From positions 58,729,249 to 58,793,248 of the forward strand of contig OZ038423.1 in the NCBI GenBank assembly GCA_964036155.1: 64,000 bases of DNA, in the 5' to 3' direction. A program made the position numbers and the translations under genes. This document shows, in pieces, positions 21,619 to 30,599 of the stretch (the first letter of the stretch is position 1; every line of letters starts with the position of its first letter). The DNA comes from Diploscapter coronatus (lineage: Eukaryota > Nematoda > Chromadorea > Rhabditida > Rhabditidae). Below the pieces are notes generated by a model. The model ran no database searches, was not told where the DNA came from, and saw only the letters and a list, made by a program, of their open reading frames with translations.

Positions 21619-24600
21619 ATGGCTATTCGACCGCGGACATTCACTACGCTCTCAAAGAGGACGGACTAAAGACGGAGCAGCTCGAGTTGCCTCAATTTGG
21701 ACTCACAGACACTGACTGCAAGGACGTCATCGAGAAACTCGACTCAGGCATATTCTTCCATTCATTCTCAAGCCTATACAATATGCATATTTTCAGGTGA
21801 ATATTCCCGTCTTGTGATGTATTTTCTATTCAAACGCAATATCGGTTTCTATCTTCTGCAAATCTATTTGCCTTCGATGCTCATCGTCATTATCAGTTGG
21901 GTAAGAAGATTCACTTTAGCAAATCAACAAGAAAAATTGGCCGGCGAGAGAACCTTTTCAAATTTGTCCAAACTTAAACACTTGGAATGAAGATCAGCTT
22001 TCGTGATGACAGCTCGAGTGATAAGAAATTCTCAAACTATATGTTTTAATGAAGACCACCTTTTACTTAGTATCAAAAATGAATACAATTATGTTTAGGT
22101 AAGTTTCTGGCTTTCTCGAGATGCGGCCCCAGCTCGAGTTGCTCTCGGAGTCACAACTGGTTGGTTCTTTATATTTATTGCATCTACTTGTCTTGAATAA
22201 AATTTCTCCAATAATCATTTTTACACTTCTCCCAACTAGGAGAATTTAATTCAATAAAATATTATGTGTAAACATGAAAGATTGCCTTTACAGTTTTGAC
22301 AATGACAACTTTGATGACCCAAGCCAATGTAAGATGATATGGATGATAACACATTGTGAATTATGCATTCGTTTAGTCTGCAATGCCCAAGGTCTCCTAT
22401 GTAAAGAGCATCGACATATTTCTTGGTACGTTTATGTTTCTTATTCTTTTACAATTAACAAATTAGATCTCTGAGAGTTTAAAGATTAATGATAATTGGT
22501 GAAAGACGAAAAGGCTGTAGAGAGTGAACTAGACCGACTGATTGAATGCGACATTTTCATTGAACAATTTGAGAGGGAGAGTAGAAGAAGAATTGTTTTG
22601 TTGGCATTTTGTGATAAATCAAGTAATCAAATGAGATATTGGAATTCCTCGGGCACGACCTGCATTGGCTGCTCGTCTGCAGCGATCTCCACGATCTTCC
22701 TCTCACCCTCCGCAGCTCTGATCCAACTTGCGTAGGGAAATCGATAGAGCAGTCTCCTGTGTCGTGCGCCCAGACTATCACGCGGTCCAGGCGCCAGCGC
22801 TTTCAGATTCGGACTCACATTGGCTGAAGAATAGAATAAGCTAAAAGTAGAAAGCGAACGACAATTTCCAAACCGCATGCAATCATGACATTAGAAAAAA
22901 AAAAGAAATTGGAGGATAGATACGATAGCGCTTTTCTCATAATATATGTAATAGTTTTTATCATGACATCTTGCTGTTTACAATTCCGAAAAATAAGAGA
23001 GAATGACTTACGTCTTGAATAGAATTGTATCTGAATGGCTCTGAGGACAGGGAGACTGCACTGCTCGACCAGAATGAACAGATCCGAATGACCTCTCTGG
23101 TACTTCCTGCGATGCGTGAACGAGCACTTTAACTTCAACTTATCAATCAGCATTCCGTTCAACCCAATCAACTGCAATCCTTTCATTATTCACTAACAGT
23201 AGTTCATTCATTTCTGCCTGCACGAACACATCGGCCTGTCTCTGCCTCCTCGGCTGCATTCGTCTTCACGACCACAGAGTGAGTAGCTGGTTGTCTGCTT
23301 GCTCGACTCGCTCGAAGTGCTCGTTGAATTGACTGATGATTTGATCGACATTTTCAAGCAGCAATTAATTACTCCTTTATTCTTCTTCCGCATTCAGATT
23401 TTCGGTGCATAGATCTATCTTTGCATCATCCTTCAATTTTGCCCATTTTCTTTTCTCCACTTTTCATCGCCAAGTCCTCAGCGCTTTCGATCTCAATAAA
23501 AATCGAATTAATCGTAATCAGCTTGACAACTGCCGCCCTGCCTTACAGAAAAGAGCTATAAAATCTCGACTTGTCTCGTTCGAATGAATCAGTGTATTGG
23601 CTGAGCTAATTTGACAGAGACAGAGGCGCAGAGGCGTAGAGCAGCACGATTTGTGATGAATTGACGCGATTGAAGCTATGAACAAGACGATTGCGTAGAG
23701 AGAACAAGAAAGAGTGTTCTGTGGGAAGGGGAAAGAGAATGACAGAGAACTGCAGCAGAATGTGAAGAAGCACGTGAGAAGAGGGCTGCTTGTTCTGGTT
23801 CTTCACAAGCGCTATACATTCTCGTTACACTCGTCATTTGTGTGTCAATTGACGGGCAGAGGGGCGAGAAAGCACATCACAACAAACAAATTGAAATGCA
23901 AAAGAAGGATTTGATTGGAGGGGTGTGCTTCATGATGGTCTTCTGTGCACTGCTCGAATATGCAGCTGTAGGATACATCAACAAACGAATGAAGATCATC
24001 TTGATGAAAAAGGAGTCAAAGTGAGACAAGATAGAAATAGATGATAAATTGAGAACACATGAATTGCAGAGCTATTGCTGCACAGAGCTCGAATGATCTG
24101 CAAAGTATAGAACCTTCTAATGGAATCAACAACTTATCCCCTCCAAAGAGAACTATTTCTGTGCCTTCCTACTACAACAGTGTCTATCGACCATTCTATT
24201 CCTCTAAAGACAGGTCTTCGCATTTATACCTGCCTGAAAACCAGCAAACTCCATTACTTTATAAGGTAGGACTTCATTCATATAAGCTTAGAAAATGACC
24301 TATTGTAGGAAAGTGTGTGCAGTTGTCCAATTTCAAATCAGGAAGATGAGTTGATTCCTCTGAAAATCACTCGAACTCCAAAAGCTTCACTCATGGCTAT
24401 GAAAAGTTAGCTAATTTTGTTGCACTAGAGAAATATTTGATTAGGAGGCCCAGTGAGCTTGAAGACCCGCATCCTGGACATGATCAAGCCGTCGACCATC
24501 GACAGGAATAGCAGAATCATCTTCCCTTTCGTATGTCACCTTCTTCATGCATAGATGTGCATTGCTTTGTTGCAGGTGTTCTTAGCGTTCAACACTCTGT

Positions 24601-24680
24601 ACTGGTCCTATTTCATTCATTTAAGTCAGTCGGATTCCGGCAAAGCATACGAACCTCCACTCGATGCAAATGCACAATGA
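21619..24680 (+). CDS. unc-49: UNC-49 C-terminal module A (M1-M4)
   Basis: The acceptor CTCCTTAG|AT at 21618 completes the shared T to a Tyr codon, giving ES-YGYSTADIHY. Then comes loop C region PQFGLTDTDCKDVIEKLDSG, M1 LLQIYLPSMLIVIISW, the anion-selectivity motif PAR and M2 VALGVTTVLTMTTLMTQAN. M3 is GVCFMMVFCALLEYAAVGYI, followed by a long intracellular loop and M4 IIFPFVFLAFNTLYWSYFI. Stop TGA 24678-24680, AATAAA near 24741. The intron between the end of M2-M3 (DIFLG, about 22425) and M3 (23919) is 1.5 kb and holds a nested minus-strand gene. The order suggests UNC-49A by comparison with C. elegans. The module lacks its own ligand-binding exons and cannot work alone. Confidence 0.87.
22627..23186 (-). 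CDS. Nested unrecognised gene inside a unc-49 intron
   Basis: Complement of 23012-23186 joined to 22627-22823, 123 residues, with a clean GT-AG intron (AGAC|GTAAGT and TTCTTCAG|CC) that keeps phase. It reads MKGLQLIGLNGMLIDKLKL, then HRRKYQRGHSDLFILVEQ, SLPVLRAIQIQFYSRP, RHRRLLYRFPYASWIRAA and ends VVPEEFQYLI. No signal peptide or membrane segment; basic middle part. I do not recognise the family. It is read against unc-49, between the M2 and M3 exons of module A. A further upstream exon near 23208-23350 is possible but no donor in phase was found. Confidence 0.55.
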
Positions 24681-24804
24681 TGCATCCAACCATCCAATCA
24701 ACTCTTCACTTATCTCCTTTTATTTATCCTTCTTCCTTCAAATAAAGGGATCTCTCCAATCCAAATCTCTCATTGACATATCCTTATGTGTAGAGAAGCA
24801 GATA

Positions 24805-24820
24805 TGACCTGGTGCAACTC
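24805..24820 (+). promoter_or_regulatory. Candidate selector sequence for module B
   Basis: TGACCTGGTGCAACTC, exact complement of 16 of the 17 bases of the docking site. It lies after the module A stop and poly(A) signal and 82 bases before the module B acceptor (24902). Confidence 0.7.
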
Positions 24821-24902
24821 ATCCCGTTACATTTTGCATTCGTTTCGCTATCTCCAACGGCAGTCAATGAGGAGATCAAGTTGATGTGTTTATGTGTTTC
24901 AG

Positions 24903-26851
24903 ACGGCTATGCAGTGCACGACATCGACTACTTCTGGGGCGACAAGAGGACAGACCCTCCTCACATCGCAATCAAATTCGGGTCTGACCTGGTTCTGCCC
25001 CAATTCGAACCTTCCAAATATAATGTCAATAATGTCGTCAGTGAGACTGATTCAGGTTGCCATTTCACTTTGATTACATGATGAAGATCAGCTTTTTGCA
25101 GGCAAATACAATCGTCTTGTGCTCACATTTCTGTTCACCAGGAATATAGGCTTCTATGCGATGAATATAGTGATTCCCTCGGTGCTGATCGTCACCATTT
25201 CGTGGGTGTCTTTCTGGCTGAATCGGGAAGCCAGTCCTGCCCGAGTCGGATTGGGTGTGACAACTGTACGTGAATTAATCAAACTAAATTACGGATTCGA
25301 TTTTATTAGAGAAGGAAATTAGCGTTTTACAGGTGTTGACAATGACAACACTCATCACTACGACCAACAATTCCATGCCTAAAGTCAGCTACATCAAAGG
25401 ACTCGATGTATTCCTCAATTTCTGGTATTCTAAGCAATGGTTTTAATGAAACTTACATAATTCCTTACAGTTTCGTGATGGTATTCGCTTCTTTGGTGGA
25501 ATATGCAATCGTTTCGTACATGACGAAGAGAATGATATTGCGAAGGGAGAAGAGGAGGAAGGCTGCAGAACAGCAGCAGAGGCAAGCCTATTCCTCTGAT
25601 CCTCATCTTCATTGAATATTTCAGAAGTGAAATGCCCATGTTCGGGTCGAACATTTCCCCCAAAAGCGGCAACAACAACGTAAGTTATCTCTTCCATGCA
25701 ATAACCAGTTCCTGTCGTGTTCTGTCTAACAACCCTGAGTTGAATAATCCATATCCCTATTCAGTCGTACGAAATGGCGCTTCTGTCGCAAAACTCGACA
25801 CCGGCCAAGTCATATGGCGGTGTGAATGTGAGTGCAGAACTGCATTGATGCAATTATTGCAATGAGCGATGCACAACGGGAGAATGAGCTCTGGCCAAGG
25901 CTCTGGCTGTGCATCCTCACTATGCATTCATGTTGTCAAGTCAATAATTGTATCGTGCCCCTTTACTATAGCTGCTCGTACATGATGTATCTTTGTGCAA
26001 CTTGTCTGAAACTATGCAATTTGAAACATAGTTTTGAAGTATTGAATTTCAGGCGGACATGTATTATCCAGGACATAACACTTCGATGGTGAGTTGCTAT
26101 TGATTGAACACAGACATTATGCATTCTCGAGTAGAAATCACAATCGCTCACTCGGTGCATTCAGTCAGTCAGTAGTGTCAGTAGTTTTTACGTATATGCT
26201 TGACTGGTCTGACTGAGAGGGCTAGAGAACTAGGCTCGGCATCCTCATTCATCATGTAGTGGTGATTGCAGCAACTCTCTCCTCTCCTTCTTCTCTTTCA
26301 AGTCGACAAGTGTTGCATTGCAACTGATATCAATTTGCCAGTCTCTCTCTCTCTCTCTCTTCTCTAATTGACTGCATGCCAAGGGATCAAAGCAATGCAA
26401 TGCAGTGTGAAGACTAAACTATTCACTCAGAGAAAACAGTCGCAAGTTCAGAACCCCCTTATGGAAATCCCTGAGAATTGCGACTGCAGGACGATTCCCC
26501 TGATGCAGCATCCACGACTCATCCCCGACAACGCAAACACTCTCTGGCCTGCTCCCTTTGCTAGGCCCAAAAAGGTACATCGACACGCTCATAACTAAAG
26601 CACAGTATATGAATTGTAGCCTAAAAAGACATGCATCCAGAGGTGGACCCCTGCTAAGATCGACAAAGTCAGTCGATACGGATTCCCTATTGTCTTCATT
26701 GTCTTCAATGGTCAGTTTGATTCAAATTCGCGACGATGAATCAATTGCAAATTCAGTTGCCTATTGGATAATAATGCAGCACGAGAGTCTGAAATCGCAA
26801 ACCGAAGGCTTCGACCAGGCCGATTGGCACAGCGTCTTCAATGACGAGTAG
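24903..26851 (+). CDS. unc-49: UNC-49 C-terminal module B (M1-M4)
   Basis: The acceptor GTTTCAG|AC at 24902 restores Tyr in phase with the shared donor: ES-YGYAVHDIDYFWGDK. Visible in order: loop C part SDLVLPQFEPSKYNVNN, M1 AMNIVIPSVLIVTISW, PAR motif, M2 VGLGVTTVLTMTTLITTTN, M3 CFVMVFASLVEYAIVSY, a loop with a basic run (RREKRRKAAEQQQR) and several small exons (SYEMALLSQNSTPAKS; NCDCRTIPLMQHPRLI). M4 is GFPIVFIVFNVAYWIIM, and the stop TAG is at 26849-26851. The M2 6' position is Thr, as in picrotoxin-sensitive subunits. By order it corresponds to UNC-49B, the subunit able to form homomeric GABA-gated chloride channels in C. elegans. Confidence 0.88.
26340..26366. repeat. CT microsatellite in a unc-49 intron
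   Basis: A run of about ten CT units. A shorter one lies at about 20424-20438, just after the donor following the TSQR exon. Confidence 0.75.
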
Positions 26852-26986
26852 CCGAACACGCTGTACTTCCTCTAGCCAGCCACTCCACTCTCCACTCATC
26901 CAAGTGTCTTATGCATCCCGTACATTTCACATTCACTTGTATCTCCGTTCTCATTTCTCATTGCTTTTTATCGGTTTTATCGAAAC

Positions 26987-27003
26987 TTGACCTGGTGCAA
27001 CTC
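26987..27003 (+). promoter_or_regulatory. Candidate selector sequence for module C
   Basis: TTGACCTGGTGCAACTC, exact complement of all 17 bases of the docking site. Upstream, CGGTTTT (26972-26978) can also pair with AAAACCG (21006-21012) after an internal loop. It lies after the module B stop and about 820 bases before the module C acceptor (27824). Confidence 0.7.
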
Positions 27004-27824
27004 AACACACAAACTAATCAAAAACACAGACAAAAAGTGTCGAAATTGCAATTGAACAGAATTATCGAGTCTGAATGATGGAATGATGCAATTAGACAGA
27101 CATAGCATGTGGAAGTGTGGCAATGACAGTGCATGCTACCTTGAAGACTCCGAGATAATACTGTTCAAAACAAGCATACATATCCTGTGTTTTCTATTAA
27201 CATTTTCTATAGCCATCCCCATCTCAGGATCATCTGACACTCGGCATTGCTGATTTCGTCATCTGCAATGCTATTCTCCTTATTCTGATACTCGAGCTTA
27301 ACATAGCCACATTTACATCTTTCCACACTACTCGATTCATTTCATTCGGTCAAATCATATTCATCTAAATCCTATGCAATTAATTATTAACCCTATGGGT
27401 CTTTTCATTAGTTTACGATATTTCATGTCACGAAATCATAAGGGTAATTCCAGTTGAGATATTTATCAACCAACTTGGCCTTAATTTCCTTTTAACTTTA
27501 TCTAAAACAAATGTTGCAATCTAAAGAGCTCACTCGCTTATTTCATCATCACTAGATTTTTTCATGGGACATAATATTTTTGTATATACAGTAAGATCAG
27601 CAATATACGACATGCAATAAGACAACAATACATCAAGCAATCATTCAACAGACAAATTGTTTCCTCTTTCAAATTTCCCTCAGCACGGGCCATTATGTAT
27701 GTGTTAAACCATTACCTTCTTCGTCACAATATTTTGTTGTAATTTCATCACCATTATCAGATATAAAATGAATGATTACTGAAAACTAAATGAAATGTTG
27801 AATAAAGTTGAAAAAAAAATTTAG

Positions 27825-28906
27825 ATGCATACAGCACAGACGAGATTGCCTACTACTGGTGCTCGAGAGACAACGACAATTGCACGGGGATCAAGAAGGA
27901 AGAGATCGAACTGCCTTCCTATGCATTCGATGACAGAAACATCTGCATGAATCGCACTGTCTTCAAGAATTCATCAGGTCAGATAGCTGTACTTCATACA
28001 GCACTCCGACAATTTGCAGGTTCCTATTCTCGTCTAATTGTGACTTTCATCTTCGACCGCGAGTCAGGCTTCTACATGCTGCAGATCTTCCTGCCTTCAG
28101 GCCTGGTCGTCGTCATCAGCTGGGTTAGCTTCTGGATCAATCGAGACAGCGCTCCTTCCAGGTTCATCTTTTTAATATTCTATTATGTTTAAATTTCTTT
28201 CATTTCAGAACAATCATAGGCGTGATGACTATTTTGACTGAGTCAGTTAGATTTTTATTTGAATTTTAATGATTTTGAAATTTTAGGACGCATCTAATGA
28301 CGGGCAAGTTCATGATGAATCTTCTATTCTAATTAGATGAATTATTGCAGGCACAAATAGAAGACTCCCCCCTGTTTCCTACATCAAAGCAGTGGATGTC
28401 TATCTCGGATTCTCGTATTTACTAGTCGTCCTAGCCCTGATTGAATATGCATTTGTTGCGTATACAAAGGTATGTAGAGATGTGATGAAGATGTTACAGT
28501 GAGACGGGTTGAATTCAGAAGAAGAATGAAGATAGGAAACGAAAAGACAAGCGAATGGGAGGAGGGAGTGAGAGAAGACAGCCGATACAGACACCCGCCG
28601 CTCCTGACATAGTGACTGATGCTCGATTGGCCGAGTGCACCTGCAACTCCATGCCTGTCAGCATCATTGCAGTCATGCAGAAGAAAGAGAAGTACTGTCT
28701 CAGACATTCCCACATCGACATTGGAAGCCGATTCTTCTTCCCTCTTACGGTACGAATAAAGATCAATAAAAAAGGCATAAATTGTTAAGTTTACCATCTT
28801 CAATCTGCTGTTCTGGATAATTCTCCTCGCCAAGGCCAAACGACTTCCCTTCTTCAGCGACATCGAGCAATTTCGATGCATCAATTTTCCATTCCACGAT
28901 GAATAA
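27825..28906 (+). CDS. unc-49: UNC-49 C-terminal module C (M1-M4)
   Basis: The acceptor AATTTAG|AT at 27824 again restores Tyr: ES-YAYSTDEIAYYW. Then an insert with two cysteines (CSRDNDNC), loop C part, M1 LQIFLPSGLVVVISW, a PSR in place of PAR, M2 TIIGVMTILTETHLMTGTN, M3 YLLVVLALIEYAFVAY, and a loop with a basic run (KKKNEDRKRKDKR). M4 is TIFNLLFWIILLAKA and the stop TAA is at 28904-28906, overlapping AATAAA. The 6' M2 residue is Met rather than Thr and the segment reads ETHLMTGTNRRLPP, which as I recall is typical of UNC-49C and linked to picrotoxin resistance. One intron (donor 28304) is of the GC-AG type. Confidence 0.9.
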
Positions 28907-29267
28907 ATAATACATATTTGGAGATATCAGAAATATTGGGTAGATCATTTCTGTGAACACTTCGATGCATTATCCAAATTATTTTCTAGACGTTATTTAT
29001 TATCAATTTTATCAGCGTGTACATTCTTACTCTTCCTCACGTTAGAAAACAAATGTCTTATTATTATTATTATTATTCACTGTTGATTATGAATAAATTG
29101 TGCAGAAAAACTATTGTGTTTTGATTGAGAAAACAATTTTATTTTAAAAGTAAAAAATCAAGGAAACAAAAACAACGAAAAAAAATGTAGAACTTTGCTT
29201 ACAGAGCCGTTGTCGAGTGCAGAGGCAGGTTAACAGGGCAACAGATAAGCAACTCGATATTGGCGCA
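28907..29267. other. Intergenic between unc-49 and rps-28
   Basis: Convergent 3' ends. AT-rich with an ATT triplet run near 29061; no gene seen. Confidence 0.6.
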
Positions 29268-30297
29268 TCAACGCAGTCTTCTGGCTTCTCTTTCGGATTC
29301 GAGCAGCGTCAGAATATCGCCTTCACGAACGGGGCCCTGCAATTAGTTTCCTTGCAAAAATTCATCCAAGCTTGTAGCAAGACTAGATTAGGTTAGGGGC
29401 AAGTTGATAGGCCAGCCTCCTATATTCCAACACGTTCTTCCTCTTCCTCTACCTCCTTCCCATACTCTCTTAAAAATGAGTGTGGACTATATAAAAGTCC
29501 TTGGTAGGCCGTATGTTATTTCTAGCACAAGGAATAATCATATCGAATGCTCTTTGTACTGCGTGATGTCAAGATCACTTTGATTTAACCAATTACATCT
29601 AGTGGATGAATTATCATAAACTTCATAAGCTACCTTGACATTGCGGATGATGGAGCGATTATTCTGTTCGTTCATGAACTCGACGCGCACCTGCGTGCAC
29701 TGGCCCTGAGATCCAGTTCGACCGATCACCTTGGTCACCTGAACGAAGAAATTCAACATCTTTTGTAAAATTTACCAAACACCCAACTTCAAATTGTTAA
29801 AATCTACGAAAAGTTATTTTCTCTTATACTCCATGGTTCTAAAAAGGCTTCGCTTAAAAGCCGTACACTAGTAAAATAGGGATAAGAGTAGGGGGCTCGA
29901 TAGGTTAGGCTCGTTTTTTTTTTCGAGAAATACTCGGCACGTGCTGCTTATCATTTTGAGACCAACATATATAGCCTATCTTTCCCTACCCCTATCTCGT
30001 CATATAGATTTGACAGGCGTACGGCTTTACAAGAAACTTAAAGCTATGTGAATTTAGAAAACTGGTGAATTATCCAGGAAGCGAGAATTTAATGACCTTC
30101 TGCACTAGTTACCCTCAAGTTACTCGTGCCCTCGTCGAAATTTTCCTTTTTCTCCTCTACATGTTATTTTCCAGAAAAGGAGGTAACTTCTACAAAAGGG
30201 TAAGAGTAACTTGAGGGCGTAACTAGTGTAAGAGGTCGATTTAATTATTTTAGAAAATGTCAATTCTTACACGAGCGAGAGTGAGCGGCTTGTCCAT
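29268..30297 (-). CDS. rps-28: Ribosomal protein eS28
   Basis: Small-subunit ribosomal protein at the mRNA exit/E-site region. Exons on the complement: 30271-30297, 29634-29738, 29268-29336; 67 residues with the typical family length. The sequence reads [66 protein letters not shown], nearly the family consensus. Start is the only Met in frame before LARVTKV. Intron 1 is about 530 nt and contains two foldback elements, unlike the short introns usual here. It is divergent from the APC7-like gene, with about 300 bases between the start codons. Confidence 0.97.
29856..30028. mobile_element. Foldback element 1 in rps-28 intron 1
   Basis: AAAAGCCGTAC at the left is mirrored by GTACGGCTTT at the right. 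Inner blocks also mirror each other (ATAGGGATAAGAGTAGGGG versus CCCTACCCCTATCTC, and ATAGGTTAGGC versus TATAGCCTATC). Non-coding inverted-repeat element. Confidence 0.5.
30094..30237. mobile_element. Foldback element 2 in rps-28 intron 1
   Basis: About 38-base terminal inverted repeats: left GACCTTCTGCACTAGTTACC then CTCAAGTTACTCGTGCCC; the right end carries GGGTAAGAGTAACTTGAGGG then CGTAACTAGTG and AGAGGTC. No coding capacity. Confidence 0.6.
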
Positions 30298-30599
30298 TTT
30301 GCGGTGCGGGGCTCAAGCTGAAGAGTTACCTGCAAACAAGAACATTATTGTGGGTGTCGAGTGGGATGAAATGGAAGACGACGGAACGACGAAATCAACG
30401 ACAAAACGAGAAATTCAGATGGATGATCCTAAAATCTGCAGAAAATAAAAGAACGCATGGCAGAGGGAGGGCAGTGTAAACGCAGACTGCAATCGAGCAG
30501 ACTTGCAGAATGTAGCTGCTCTGCCTTTCACTTCTTTTTTTTATCACGTTTCCCTCTTCTCCGTCATTTTATGCTTCCATTTTGAGGTATCTAACCGGA

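Noticed and set aside
30257..30448. Plus-strand ORF overlapping rps-28 exon 1
   Set aside because: It overlaps the rps-28 start antisense and has no link in phase to the APC7-like start at 30600.
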